64,000 nt of DNA, taken from assembly GCA_963736235.1 (NCBI GenBank), contig CAVTOR010000002.1, forward strand, positions 47,151-111,150, read 5' to 3'. This document shows, piece after piece, positions 1-11,018 of this stretch. Position 1 is the first letter of the stretch. Each line of letters begins with the position of its first letter. Origin of the DNA: CAVORB01 sp963736235. Its GTDB lineage: Bacteria > Pseudomonadota > Gammaproteobacteria > Chromatiales > Chromatiaceae. Position numbers and translations under genes: made by a program. Below the pieces are notes generated by a model. It ran no database searches and had not been told where the DNA came from. It saw nothing but the letters and a program-made list of their open reading frames with translations.

Positions 1-958
1 CGCCGCCGCGCACCGGCTTCACGCCCTTGCCGCGCATGCGGAACATCTTGCCGGTCTGGGTACCGGGCGGGATCTTGAGGTTGACCTTCCCGTTCAGGGT
101 CGGGACATGAAGCTCGCCCCCGAGCGCCGCGGTCACGAAGCCGATCGGCACCTCGCAGAACAGGTTGTTGTCCTCGCGGGTGAAGATGGGATGTTCCTTG
201 ACGTTGACCTGCACGTAGAGGTCTCCCGGCGGCCCCCCGCGCTCCCCCGCCTCACCCTCGCCGGAGAGCCGGATGCGGTCTCCCGTATCCACGCCCGCGG
301 GCACCTTGACCGACAGGGTCTTCTGCTCCTGAACCTTGCCGTGTCCGCTGCAGTGGGAGCAGGCCTCCTCGATCACGGTGCCGGCGCCCCGGCACTGGGG
401 ACAGGTCTGCTGGATCGAGAAAAAGCCCTGCTGCATCCGCACCTGTCCGGCGCCGTGGCAGGTCGGGCAGGTCTTCGCCTTGGTCCCGGGCTTGGCGCCG
501 CTGCCACCGCAGAAATGGCACTCCACCAGTGACGGGATGCGGATCTTGACCTCCTTGCCGGCAACCGCCTCCTCCAGCGTCAGGCTGAGGTCGTAGCGGA
601 GGTCCGCGCCGCGGTGCACCCGCCGCCCGCCGCCGGCGCGTCCGCCGAAGATATCTCCGAAGACGTCGCCGAAGATGTCGGAGAATCCGCCAGCGCCGCC
701 GAAGTCGCCCGGTCCGCCGCCACCGAAGCCGCCCGCCTCGACGCCCGCGTGTCCGAACTGGTCATAGGCCGAGCGCTTCTTGGGATCGCTCAGCACCTCG
801 TAGGCCAGCTTGGCCTCCTTGAACTTCTGCTCGGACTCGGCCCCCGCGTTGCGATCGGGGTGGTACTTCATGGCGAGCCGCCGGTAGGCCTTCTTGATGT
901 CCGCCTCGCTGGCGTTGCGGCTGACGCCCAGCACCTCGTAGTAGTCGCGTTTCGTCAT
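1..958 (-). CDS. dnaJ: Chaperone DnaJ (Hsp40), 3' end cut by window edge
   Basis: Co-chaperone that stimulates DnaK ATPase and hands it unfolded substrates in the cytoplasm. The N-terminal J domain starts MTKRDYYEVLGV and carries the HPD triad near residue 33. A Gly/Phe-rich linker follows (about residues 72-108), then four zinc-binding repeats: CHFCGGSG, CPTCHGAG, CPQCRGAG and CSHCSGHG. The substrate-binding C-terminal domain is in frame up to base 1, about residue 319 of the usual 375-380, so the end lies outside the window. It is the last gene seen in the hrcA-grpE-dnaK-dnaJ cluster, about 110 bases after dnaK, and is probably controlled by the CIRCE/HrcA system upstream. No frameshift was seen. 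Confidence 0.97.
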   Translation of the reverse strand, partial: MTKRDYYEVLGVSRNASEADIKKAYRRLAMKYHPDRNAGAESEQKFKEAKLAYEVLSDPKKRSAYDQFGHAGVEAGGFGGGGPGDFGGAGGFSDIFGDVFGDIFGGRAGGGRRVHRGADLRYDLSLTLEEAVAGKEVKIRIPSLVECHFCGGSGAKPGTKAKTCPTCHGAGQVRMQQGFFSIQQTCPQCRGAGTVIEEACSHCSGHGKVQEQKTLSVKVPAGVDTGDRIRLSGEGEAGERGGPPGDLYVQVNVKEHPIFTREDNNLFCEVPIGFVTAALGGELHVPTLNGKVNLKIPPGTQTGKMFRMRGKGVKPVRGG

Positions 959-1067
959 TGTTTGGGTTCTTAGCCTTCAGCCCCTGGCCGCATCGCTCAA
1001 ACGTGCGCAGGCGCACTGAGCGCCTGCACACCATCCGGTCGACAGCCAACCGCGAACGGTCAACCGC

Positions 1068-3006
<1,939 letters not shown>

Positions 3007-3086
3007 AATTCTTGGTCTCCGCGTTGAATTCGTTGCGCTTTCCGCGCAGGATCTGCCGAATCAGTTGGGGCAAAACCCTTCTGTTT

Positions 3087-3695
3087 TCAAGCCTGTTTCC
3101 GTTCGCCCGCGCTGGACACGATGACCAGCGCCGGCCGTACCAGCCGGCCGTTGAGCGTGTACCCCTTCTGCACGACGTTCACCACGGTGTTGGGCGGCAC
3201 GTCGTCGCGCGGCTGCATGGTCATGGCCTGATGGTATTCCGGGTTGAAGGGCTCGCCCTCGGGATCGACCTTCTCGACCCCGAATTTGGTCATTGCGCCC
3301 GAGAGCATCCGCAGCGTGAGCTCCGTGCCCTCGCGCAGCTTATCCACGTCCGCCTGCCCGTCCTGCGCGGCGTCATGGCCGAGCTCTAAGCTGTCTCGGA
3401 CCGGAAGCAGCTCGCGCACGAAGCCGTCGAGCGCAAACTTGTGCGCCTTCTCCAGCTCGATCTCGTGGCGCCGCTTGATGTTCTCAATCTCGGCGCGCGC
3501 CCGCAGCAGCTGGTCCCAGTTCTCGTCCGCTTTAACGCGCGCGTCCTCCAGCAGGGCCACGAGCTGCTCCGGAGACTCGGGAGCCTCCCGTTCCGCCGGC
3601 GCGGACGATGGGCTGGACGCCGACTCGAGCAGCTCAGCAGGCTCCGTCGCGCCGGACTCCTGCTCGACATTGTTCGTCTGCTCGTTTGTAACCAT
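3087..3695 (-). CDS. grpE: Nucleotide exchange factor GrpE
   Basis: Releases ADP from DnaK in the Hsp70 cycle. The protein has an acidic, low-complexity N-terminus, a long helical dimerisation stretch (about residues 50-110) and a beta-domain with the family signature around KVDPEGEPFNPEYHQAM and VVQKGYTLNGRLVRPALV. The ATG at 3695 (MVTNEQTN) is preferred over a GTG two codons earlier, because GGAGG sits 5 bases before it and overlaps the GTG. Length is 202 residues, usual for the family. It lies between hrcA and dnaK, all on the minus strand. Confidence 0.96.
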   Translation of the reverse strand: MVTNEQTNNVEQESGATEPAELLESASSPSSAPAEREAPESPEQLVALLEDARVKADENWDQLLRARAEIENIKRRHEIELEKAHKFALDGFVRELLPVRDSLELGHDAAQDGQADVDKLREGTELTLRMLSGAMTKFGVEKVDPEGEPFNPEYHQAMTMQPRDDVPPNTVVNVVQKGYTLNGRLVRPALVIVSSAGERKQA

Positions 3696-3779
3696 ATGCA
3701 CCTCCGAAAAACTTTCACAACCTCGATCTTGCGGGCCGGCGGGGCGCGCAAGCCGGCGCGGGCACCAGGCCCAAGCTCT

Positions 3780-4850
3780 TTACTGCAGTTTGAGGGCGGC
3801 GCCTAGAAGGCGCGCCGTCACGTCGACGATGGGGATCACCCGCGGGTAATCCATCCGCGTGGGCCCGATCACGCCCAGCACGCCGATGACCTTGTCGTCG
3901 ATCTTGTACGGGGCGGTGACCAGGCTGCAGTCGTCCAGCAGCTGATAGCCGGACTCCTCGCCGACGAAGATCTGCATTCCCTCGGCCTCGATACAGCGAT
4001 CCAGCAGGTGCAGGATCTCGCGCTTCTTGGTAAAGGCCTCGAACAGCTGCTTCAAGCGCTCCATGCGCGCGAGCTCGTTGAACTCCATCAGGTTGGTCTG
4101 GCCCGCGATGTAGCAGTCGTCCGCCCGCTCCGCGGACTCGACGACGCGCTGCGCCATCTCGACCGCCCGCATCATGATCTGATCCATGTGGGCGTGGGTG
4201 CGCTTGAGATCCTCCAGCACCCGCTTTCGCACCTCCTTCATGTCGTGACCGGTGAACATCCCGTTGAGGAAGTTCGCCGCCTGCTCGAGCTCCGAGGGGG
4301 TGTAGCGCCGCTCGGGATGGATCACCCGGTTGTGCACCTCCCCCTCGCCGGTCACCAGGATCGCCAGCACCCGGTCTCCCGAGAGGGGCAGAAACTCGAT
4401 CTGGCGGAAGTCGTTGCGCTCGCGGCGCGGCAGCATGACCACCCCCGCCATATGCGTGATTCCGGACAGGATCTGCGAGGCGCTCTCGATCAGGAGCGTG
4501 GCGTCGTCCAGATCCTGCAGCTGGCGCCGCATGGACTCCACCTCACGTTCCGTCAGCGGCTTGACGGTCAGCAGGGAGTCGATGAACAGGCGGTACCCGG
4601 ACACGGTCGGCACTCGTCCCGCGGACGTGTGCGGAGAGGCGACCAACCCCATGTCCTCGAGATCGGCCATGACGTTACGCACCGTCGCCGGGCTCAGGTC
4701 GAGACCCGTGTCCTTGGCCAGGGTGCGCGATCCCACGGGCTGACCGTCTCTGATGTAGCGCTCCACCAGGACCTTGAGGAAATGCAACGCCCTTTCGTTG
4801 ACCCGGTTGTCGCCACTTGCAAACTTCGGTGTCACGCTGGTAACGCCCAC
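3780..4850 (-). CDS. hrcA: Heat-inducible transcription repressor HrcA
   Basis: Represses class I heat-shock genes by binding CIRCE; GroEL is known to aid its folding in studied species. The N-terminal winged helix shows FLKVLVERYIRDGQPVGSRTL and SPATVRNVMADLEDMGL; the GAF-like domain and C-terminus (GVLGVIGPTRMDYPRVIPIV) are typical. It has 356 residues. The start is a GTG (reads MGVTSVTPKF); another GTG lies five codons downstream. It is the first gene of the cluster and its own CIRCE lies 31 bases upstream, so it should be autoregulated. Confidence 0.96.
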   Translation of the reverse strand: MGVTSVTPKFASGDNRVNERALHFLKVLVERYIRDGQPVGSRTLAKDTGLDLSPATVRNVMADLEDMGLVASPHTSAGRVPTVSGYRLFIDSLLTVKPLTEREVESMRRQLQDLDDATLLIESASQILSGITHMAGVVMLPRRERNDFRQIEFLPLSGDRVLAILVTGEGEVHNRVIHPERRYTPSELEQAANFLNGMFTGHDMKEVRKRVLEDLKRTHAHMDQIMMRAVEMAQRVVESAERADDCYIAGQTNLMEFNELARMERLKQLFEAFTKKREILHLLDRCIEAEGMQIFVGEESGYQLLDDCSLVTAPYKIDDKVIGVLGVIGPTRMDYPRVIPIVDVTARLLGAALKLQ

Positions 4851-4880
4851 TCAACTCGAAACCGGAGGAAAACCCGCTAA

Positions 4881-4907
4881 TTAGCACTCACTGACAGCGA
4901 GTGCTAA
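4881..4907. promoter_or_regulatory. CIRCE operator
   Basis: Perfect CIRCE inverted repeat: TTAGCACTC (4881-4889), nine-base spacer, GAGTGCTAA (4899-4907). It sits right after the -10 box of the minus-strand promoter reading into hrcA, so bound HrcA would block initiation. It also lies about 115 bases upstream of the divergent nadK start. Confidence 0.97.
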
Positions 4908-4914
4908 GTGCCGC

Positions 4915-4943
4915 AATTTAGGGTTTGCGCCGGAGACTGTCAA
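4915..4943 (-). promoter_or_regulatory. Sigma70-type promoter of the hrcA-grpE-dnaK-dnaJ operon
   Basis: On the minus strand, a perfect -35 TTGACA (4943-4938) is followed after exactly 17 bases by TAAATT (4920-4915). CIRCE begins 7 bases further on. This is the usual layout of an HrcA-controlled vegetative promoter. No sigma32-type box was recognised. Confidence 0.85.
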
Positions 4944-5020
4944 GGTTGGCTGCACCTTGACCCCGTGCTAATTTGTGCGCTTCGCGTCAAGCCAGCAAGA
5001 GAATCGGCGTCGTTCGACCC

Positions 5021-5918
5021 ATGGCCCTGTTCGAGACAATCGGCATTATCGGAAAGCAGGGCGAGACCGCCAAGGTGAAGGCGACGCTGCAGCGCCTGGT
5101 GGCTTACCTCAGCTCGCGCCGGCGGGGGGTTTTCTTCGACGAGGTGAGCGGAGCCATGCTGCAGGCGCCGCGTGAGAGCGTTGTGGGCGCCACGGCGCTC
5201 GGCCAGCGTTGCTCCTTGGCCATCGTCGTGGGGGGCGACGGCACCTTGCTGCATGCGGCGCGATCCCTTGCGGCCTGGGAGGTGCCCCTGATGGGCATCA
5301 ACCTGGGCCGGCTCGGCTTCCTGGTGGACGTCTCCCCCGATGAGATTGAGCATTGTCTCGATCGCATCCTCGCCGGCGAGTACGAAGAAGAGCCCCGCTG
5401 CATGCTCGCCGCGCGCGTGGACGGGACCCGATCCGCGTCCGAGCCTTACCTCGCCCTCAACGACGTCGTGGTCCACAAGTGGAACACGGCGCGCATGATC
5501 GAGTTCGAGACCTACATCGACGGCGACTTCGTTAACGCCCAGCGCTCCGACGGCATCATCGTCTCCAGCCCCACCGGATCGACGGCCTATGCCCTGTCGG
5601 GTGGCGGCCCCCTGCTTGCACCCGACCCTGAATGCACTGGTGCTGGTCCCCATCTGCCCCCACACCCTGAGCAACCGGCCGCTGGTCGTCGGCGGCTCGA
5701 GCCGGGTAGAGATCCGTATCTGCGGCACCGACCAGGGCCAGGTGGAGATCACCTGCGACGGTCAGACCAACCTCGCCCTGGGGCCGCGCTCGCGCGTCCA
5801 CATCGAGCTGGCGCCCCACCCGCTGCGTCTGCTGCACCCGAAGGGCCACGACCACTACAAGATCCTTCGCGCCAAGCTCGGCTGGGGAGGACATCCGCCG
5901 GGCTCCGGACCATGCTGA
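5021..5918 (+). CDS. nadK: NAD kinase, with one apparent 1-base insertion
   Basis: Phosphorylates NAD to NADP using ATP. The family motifs are visible: VVGGDGTLLHAAR with the GGDG loop, the NDVVVHK segment, and GSTAYALSGGGPLL. Near 5611 the frame slips: CTGCAC is read CTTGCAC. The C-terminal part (HPTLNALVLVPICPHTLSNRP, then VEITCDGQTN) continues in the next frame and stops at 5918. Corrected length is about 298 residues, normal. The ATG at 5021 opens the conserved MALFETIGIIGK. Its stop overlaps the recN start (ATGCTGA), so the two are probably co-transcribed. Read literally, the slip joins the nadK N-terminus to recN in one long frame, which is an artefact. Confidence 0.93.
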
Positions 5919-7603
5919 CCCACATCTTCGTCCAGGACCTGGCGATCGTCAGCAGCCTGGAACTCGACCTGCAACCCACAATGACCGCCCTGACCGGGGA
6001 AACCGGCGCCGGCAAGTCCATCCTCATCGATGCCCTCGGACTCGCGCTCGGCGACAAGGCGGACGCGGACATGGTCCGCGCCGGTTGCGAACGGGCGGAG
6101 ATCGTCGCCGGCTTCGACCTGCGCGCGCAACCGGGCGTCCGCGATTGGCTCGCCGAGCAGGACCTGGACGAGGGAGACGACTGCCTGGTGCGCCGCCTGC
6201 TGATCCGCGGCGGCCGCTCCCGCGCCTACATCAACGGCCGCCCGGCGAGCGGGGCCCAGCTCCAGGCCCTGGGGGAACGGCTGGTGGACATCCACGGGCA
6301 GCATGCGCACCAGTCGCTGCTGCGCCCGGCCTACCAACGCGGCCTGCTCGACGCCTACGGCGGGCACGCCGACCTCGCCGCCGAGGTCACGGCGTTGTTT
6401 CGGGGCTTCCGCGCGCTGGACGAGCGTCTGCAACGCCTCACCGCGGAAGACGCCGACCGCGCGGCGCGCCTGGAACTGTTACGGTACCAGGTGGACGAGC
6501 TCGCCGCCCTGGACCTCTCGGCCGAGGGCATCGCCGAGCTCGATCGCGAGCATAAGCGCCTGTCCAATCTCGGCCAGCTGCAATCCACCTCGGCGCGCCT
6601 GCTCGACGCGCTCTATGACGGCGAGCCCTCGCTACATGGAGGGCTCGCCCGCGCCGCCGCCGACCTCGATTCGCTCACCGCCTTCGACCAACGCCTGACC
6701 ACGCCGCGGGAGCTGATCGAGAGCGCCGCCATCCAGGTCGAGGAGGCCGTGGGCGGCCTGCGCCAGTATCTCGACGACCTCGACATGGACCCGGGCCTGA
6801 TGGAGCAGCTGGAGCGGCGCCTGTCCCAACTGCACGACCTGGCGCGCAAGTACCGCATCTTCCCCGAGCAGATTCCGGAGACACTGGAGGGGCTGCGGCA
6901 GGAGCTGCAGGCCCTGGAGAGCGACGACCTGACCGTCGGTGACCTGGAGCGGGAGCGCGACGCGGCGCGGGAGGCATTCCTCCGCGCCGCCGAGCGCCTG
7001 AGCGACCTGCGGAGGGCGGCCGCGGAGCGCCTCTCGCAGACGGTCAGCGCGGCCATGCAGGAGCTGGGCATGGGCGGCGGGAGGTTCGCCGCCGAGGTGA
7101 CGCGGGACGATGCGGATGCGGCGGGGGCCCACGGCCTCGACCGGGTCGAGCTCCTCGTCAGCGCCAATCCCGGACAACCGCTCGCGCCCCTGGCCAAGGT
7201 CGCCTCCGGCGGGGAGTTGTCGCGCATCAGCCTCGGCATCCAGGTCGCGACCGCGGAATGCGGCAGCGTTCCCACCTTGATCTTCGACGAGGTGGACGTC
7301 GGCATCGGCGGCCGGGTCGCGGAGATCGTCGGCACCATGCTCCGCACCCTGGGAGAGCGCCGTCAGGTGCTGTGCGTCACCCATCTTCCGCAGGTAGCCT
7401 CCCAGGCCCACCATCACCTGCAGGTCCGCAAGTACGCCCGCGACGGGCACACCTACACGGCCATCGCAGCGCTGCATCAGGATTCGCGGGTGGAGGAGAT
7501 CGCCCGCATGCTGGGGGGGAAGGAGATCACCCGCAAGACGCTGGAGCACGCCCGCGAGATGATCGGGCTTTCCGCGCGCAAGACCGGGAAGCGGGCAGGC
7601 TAG
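5912..7603 (+). CDS. recN: DNA repair protein RecN
   Basis: SMC-like ATPase of recombinational double-strand-break repair. The 563-residue protein has Walker A GETGAGKS near residue 30, long coiled-coil arms in the middle (many E/L/R heptads, about residues 150-360), the ABC signature ASGGELSRI and Walker B LIFDEVDVGIGG. The ATG at 5912 (MLTHIFVQDLAIV) overlaps the nadK stop. E. coli RecN has 553 residues. The nadK-recN order is common in gammaproteobacteria. No SOS (LexA) box was recognised upstream. It converges with fur, 32 bases downstream. Confidence 0.97.
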   Translation: MLTHIFVQDLAIVSSLELDLQPTMTALTGETGAGKSILIDALGLALGDKADADMVRAGCERAEIVAGFDLRAQPGVRDWLAEQDLDEGDDCLVRRLLIRGGRSRAYINGRPASGAQLQALGERLVDIHGQHAHQSLLRPAYQRGLLDAYGGHADLAAEVTALFRGFRALDERLQRLTAEDADRAARLELLRYQVDELAALDLSAEGIAELDREHKRLSNLGQLQSTSARLLDALYDGEPSLHGGLARAAADLDSLTAFDQRLTTPRELIESAAIQVEEAVGGLRQYLDDLDMDPGLMEQLERRLSQLHDLARKYRIFPEQIPETLEGLRQELQALESDDLTVGDLERERDAAREAFLRAAERLSDLRRAAAERLSQTVSAAMQELGMGGGRFAAEVTRDDADAAGAHGLDRVELLVSANPGQPLAPLAKVASGGELSRISLGIQVATAECGSVPTLIFDEVDVGIGGRVAEIVGTMLRTLGERRQVLCVTHLPQVASQAHHHLQVRKYARDGHTYTAIAALHQDSRVEEIARMLGGKEITRKTLEHAREMIGLSARKTGKRAG

Positions 7604-7635
7604 CCCGCGGCAGCGCGGTGACCGGGCGCGGCGAT

Positions 7636-8061
7636 TCACTCCAAGGTCTGCGGCACCTGACATCGCGGGCAGACCCCGTAGATCACCAGCGAGTGGTCCT
7701 CGAGCGTGAAACCGTGATCCTGCGCGATGGCCCGCTGCCGCTCCTCGATTGCCTCCTCGAGGAACTCCACCACCTTGCCGCACTTCACGCACACCAGATG
7801 ATCATGGTGCCCGCCGGTGTTGACCTCGAACACGGATTGCCCGCCCTCGAAGTGATGGCGGCACACGAGCCCTGCGCTCTCGAACTGCGTGAGCACCCGG
7901 TAGACGGTTGCCAGCCCGATTTCCTCGCCGTTTTCCAGCAGTGTCCGGTAGACATCCTCGGCGCTGAGATGCCGCTTGCCGCTGCTCTCGAGCACCTTCA
8001 GCACCTTGATGCGCGGCAGGGTGACCTTCAGGCCCGCCCGTTTGATCTGGGTGTTCTCCAC
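7636..8061 (-). CDS. fur: Ferric uptake regulator Fur
   Basis: Iron-responsive repressor of 141 residues. The N-terminal winged helix (LKVTLPRIKVLKVLE, SAEDVYRTLLENGEEIGLATVYRVL) is followed by the metal-binding and dimer domain with the HHDH segment (GGHHDHLVC), CVKC and CPRC. The QFESAGLVCRHHFEGG metal site typical of Fur rather than Zur or PerR-like members is present. Divergent from bamE with a 166-base gap, and convergent with recN. This recN-fur-bamE arrangement is conserved in gammaproteobacteria. Confidence 0.96.
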   Translation of the reverse strand: MENTQIKRAGLKVTLPRIKVLKVLESSGKRHLSAEDVYRTLLENGEEIGLATVYRVLTQFESAGLVCRHHFEGGQSVFEVNTGGHHDHLVCVKCGKVVEFLEEAIEERQRAIAQDHGFTLEDHSLVIYGVCPRCQVPQTLE

Positions 8062-8227
8062 ACTCCGTCTCCTTCAACTCGCGCGCGACAGAGGGCACAT
8101 GCTCCGGATCGCCGATCGCGTTCGCCGGCAGGCGAAGAGGCGACCGCCGGGACCACATTGGTCGACAATCCGCCGAGACTGTGCGGTATCATGCGTGACT
8201 GTCTGCGGCCTCAATCCTGTCGACAAG

Positions 8228-8713
8228 ATGCAAAAGGTTCTCATTTATCTCGCTCTCGGTGCAACCCTGACAATCTCGGGATGCTCCAGCTCGGAGAAAC
8301 AGCCCGAGTATCGGTCTTCGGCGCTTGAGCGGTTGCCTTTCGTCTACAAGATGACGGTTCAGCAGGGCAACATCATCACCGAGGAGAACGTCGACCGTCT
8401 GCAGCCTGGCATGACCAAGAGCCAGGTTCGCTTCCTGCTCGGCACGCCAATGCTGACTGACATGTTCCATGCCGATCGATGGGACTACACCTACACCATC
8501 CGCAGGGGTCACAAACCCATGGAGGAGACGCGGCTCGCCCTGTTCTTCCAGGACGACGCGCTGGTGAGAGTGGAGGGCGACATACGTCCGGACCCCAACC
8601 GCGCCGCCACGCGCGAGCCGGTTGAAATGATCGTCGAGGTGCCGGATTGGGAGGACAACCGCGGGTTCGTTGCCAAGACCTTTAGCAAGCTCGGCGTCGA
8701 CCCGGCGGAATAG
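8228..8713 (+). CDS. bamE: Outer membrane assembly lipoprotein BamE (OmlA/SmpA)
   Basis: Small lipoprotein of the BAM complex that inserts beta-barrel proteins in the outer membrane. The start at 8228 gives a signal peptide MQKVLIYLALGATLTISGC with lipobox ISGC, so Cys19 is acylated. The SmpA/OmlA fold is marked by GNIITEENVDRLQPGMTKSQ, VRFLLGTPML and WDYTYTIRRG. Its 161 residues exceed the roughly 113 of E. coli; the C-terminal extension (EPVEMIVEVPDWEDNRGF) is usual in related high-GC groups. Divergent from fur; its terminus faces rnfH. Confidence 0.95.
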   Translation: MQKVLIYLALGATLTISGCSSSEKQPEYRSSALERLPFVYKMTVQQGNIITEENVDRLQPGMTKSQVRFLLGTPMLTDMFHADRWDYTYTIRRGHKPMEETRLALFFQDDALVRVEGDIRPDPNRAATREPVEMIVEVPDWEDNRGFVAKTFSKLGVDPAE

Positions 8714-8752
8714 GCGGCGCGCAAGCATCAACTGCTGTCGCGGTCGGGGCAG

Positions 8753-9073
8753 TCAGTCCTCCGTCGCGCCCGCGCCCTTACGCATGACCTTGCCTTCCGC
8801 CGCGCGCTTCTTGCGCTGGGCCTTGGGGTCGGCGATGAGGGGCCGGTAGACCTCCACCCGGTCCCCGGTCTCCAGGGTCTGCTCCAGCGTGGCAAGCTTG
8901 CCGAAGATCCCGACCTTGTTGGTCTCGATATCGATTTCGGGGAACCGCTTGAGGATGCCGGAACACTCGATTGCCTCCCGTACCGTCATCCCCTTGCCGC
9001 CCTCGACCGCCAGCAGGACCTGCTCATCCTGCCTGGCGAAGACCACTTCCACCTGGATGCGCTGCTCAACCAC
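8753..9073 (-). CDS. rnfH: RnfH-family protein (UPF0125)
   Basis: Ubiquitin-like beta-grasp protein of unknown exact role, named for its link to Rnf loci in some species. The sequence runs VEQRIQVEVVFARQDEQ, then EGMTVREAIECSGIL-type residues and the family ending GDRVEVYRPLIADPKAQRKKRA. The GTG at 9073 is chosen because it overlaps the ratA stop (an 8-base overlap), giving 106 residues; a longer frame upstream runs through ratA and is not real. ratA-rnfH is a conserved pair. Confidence 0.92.
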   Translation of the reverse strand: MVEQRIQVEVVFARQDEQVLLAVEGGKGMTVREAIECSGILKRFPEIDIETNKVGIFGKLATLEQTLETGDRVEVYRPLIADPKAQRKKRAAEGKVMRKGAGATED

Positions 9074-9500
9074 CGTACACCTCGTCCGCCCGCTTGCAGA
9101 AGGCGTCGACGAGCGTGTTGGCGGCCTGATTGAATACGGCTCCGAAGGCCTTGTCGATGAGTCGGCCGGAGAACTCGAAGTCCAGCTCCAACTCCACCTT
9201 GCAGGCATCCACCCGCAAGGCGAGGAAGCTCCAGCCGCCGGTCAGCTTACGGAAGGGCCCATCGAGCAGGTCGAGGTCCATCCGCCTGCCCCAGTCGATC
9301 CGGTTGCGCGTGGTGAAGGTCTGATGCACACCCAGTCGCGCCACCTCGAGACGCCCGCATACGATATCGTTCTCGCGGGACACGACGACGGCGGATCGAC
9401 ACCAGGGTAGGAACTGGGGATAAGCCTCCATGTTCGCCACGAGCTCGAACATCTGCTCGGCCGAGTGGGAGACGAGGGCGCTCTTCTTGACGACCGGCAT
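9066..9500 (-). CDS. ratA: START-domain protein RatA (YfjG family)
   Basis: Coenzyme Q-binding START/polyketide-cyclase fold of 144 residues. In E. coli RatA is described as a toxin that blocks ribosomal subunit association, while its mitochondrial homologue Coq10 acts in ubiquinone function; the true role is debated. Features seen are VVKKSALVSHSAEQMFELVANMEAYPQFLPWC at the start (split here by the ligand pocket region) and LDFEFSGRLIDKAFG near the end. Upstream, where smpB often stands divergently, this genome has a sodium-dependent transporter on the same strand, 18 bases away. Confidence 0.93.
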   Translation of the reverse strand: MPVVKKSALVSHSAEQMFELVANMEAYPQFLPWCRSAVVVSRENDIVCGRLEVARLGVHQTFTTRNRIDWGRRMDLDLLDGPFRKLTGGWSFLALRVDACKVELELDFEFSGRLIDKAFGAVFNQAANTLVDAFCKRADEVYGG

Positions 9501-9518
9501 CGTTCCGGACCCCGGGGC

Positions 9519-10877
9519 CTACAAGAGACCGATCGCGTTGAGGAGGACCAAGCCAACCGCCAAGGGCGCCAGGTAGCGGATCAGTGCCCGCCACGCGCCA
9601 TACAGGACACCCTCGCCCAGATCCAGCTCGTCGACGGACGCATCCCGTGACAGCACCCAGCCGGCAAACACGGCAATCAACACGCCGCCCAGCGGCAAGA
9701 GGATGTTGGCGGTGAGGAAGTCGAACAGATCGAGGAAGCCCTTGCCGAAGAGGGTGATGTGGGACCACTCGTTCAGGGACAAGAGGCATGCGATCCCCAG
9801 CAGCCACACGGCGACGCCAGCCAGCACGGACGCACGGACCCGGCTGAAGCTCAGATTCTCCACCAGCCAGGCCACCATGGGCTCGAGCAGCGAGATCGCG
9901 GAGGTCCAGGCGGCGAACACCAGCAGCACGAAGAACAAGGTGCTGAACAGCACACCGCCCGGCATTTGCCCGAAGGCGATCGGCAACACCTTGAACACCA
10001 GCCCCGGCCCTTGCTCGGGCGCCATCCCGTTGGCGAAGACGACGGGGAAGATCGCCAATCCGGCCAGGATCGCGACCAGGGTATCCATGCCGGCGATGAT
10101 CACGCTGTTGGTGCCGATCGATGCCTCGCTGTGCAGGTAGGAGCCGTAGATCATGATGGCGCCCATACCCAGACTCAGGCTGAAGAAGGCCTGGCCCATG
10201 GCGCTGAGAACGGCCTGCCCGGATAGCTTGCTGAAGTCGGGCGCGAACAGATAGCTCAGCGTCTGCTGGAAATCTCCGGTGCTGAACGCATAGCCGACCA
10301 TCAGCACCAGCAGCAGGAACAGCGTCGGCATCAGAAAGCGCACCGCCTTCTCCAGGCCGCTCGCCACGCCGCGGGCGACGACCAGGACGCAGAGGGTCAT
10401 GAACACCGTGTGCCAGGCCAGCAGACGCTCCGCATCCCCGACCAGACCGCCGAACACGGCGTCGGCCCGCGCGGCATCGATGCCAGTGAACACCCCGGCC
10501 GCGGCACGCACGGCATACGCCATCGTCCAGCCGGCGATCACGCTGTAGAAGGACAGGATCAGAAATCCCGTGACGATGCCCATCCAGCCCAGCAGCTGCC
10601 AGGCGGGGCTGCTGCCGTTGCGCCGCGCCAGGGTGCGCATGGTGTTGATGGGGCTCTGTCGCCCGCGTCGTCCGAGCATGATCTCCGCCATCATGATCGG
10701 TATCCCGATCGCGGCGACACACAGGAGATAGACCAGGACGAAGGCACCGCCGCCGTACTCGCCGGCGGTGTACGGAAAGCGCCAGATGTTGCCGAGCCCG
10801 ACTGCCGACCCGGTGGCCGCCAGGATGAATGCCAGACGGGTGCTCCACATGCCGTGGACGGAGGTCGTGACCGCCAT
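9519..10877 (-). CDS. Sodium-dependent transporter, SNF (NSS) family
   Basis: Inner-membrane Na+-coupled symporter of 452 residues with about 11-12 hydrophobic segments. The NSS hallmark in TM1 is clear: GSAVGLGNIWRFPYTAGEYGGGAF, quoted here by its ends GSAVGLGNIWRFPY and GGGAF. TM6 shows GQAFFSLSLGMGAIMIYGSY. Bacterial members move amino acids (LeuT, TnaT, MhsT); the substrate here cannot be read. The 452-residue length and roughly 12 segments fit. A stop at 9519 is 18 bases before ratA, so co-transcription is possible. Confidence 0.93.
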   Translation of the reverse strand: MAVTTSVHGMWSTRLAFILAATGSAVGLGNIWRFPYTAGEYGGGAFVLVYLLCVAAIGIPIMMAEIMLGRRGRQSPINTMRTLARRNGSSPAWQLLGWMGIVTGFLILSFYSVIAGWTMAYAVRAAAGVFTGIDAARADAVFGGLVGDAERLLAWHTVFMTLCVLVVARGVASGLEKAVRFLMPTLFLLLVLMVGYAFSTGDFQQTLSYLFAPDFSKLSGQAVLSAMGQAFFSLSLGMGAIMIYGSYLHSEASIGTNSVIIAGMDTLVAILAGLAIFPVVFANGMAPEQGPGLVFKVLPIAFGQMPGGVLFSTLFFVLLVFAAWTSAISLLEPMVAWLVENLSFSRVRASVLAGVAVWLLGIACLLSLNEWSHITLFGKGFLDLFDFLTANILLPLGGVLIAVFAGWVLSRDASVDELDLGEGVLYGAWRALIRYLAPLAVGLVLLNAIGLL

Positions 10878-11018
10878 CGATAACTCCTAAGAATGGCCTG
10901 ATTGCCCCGGCAACGGTTCGGAGCTGCTGCGCCCGCGCCGCTCTCGACACGGCCACCGGACGGGCGCAGCCATTCTCCGGGAATCGGCGCGGCGGCTCAA
11001 GCCGCGGCGGAAGGCAAG

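Noticed and set aside
4973..7603. A long open frame that looks like a NAD kinase-RecN fusion
   Set aside because: The join appears only because nadK has one extra base near 5611. The end of nadK and the true recN start (ATGCTGA overlap at 5912) are both readable.
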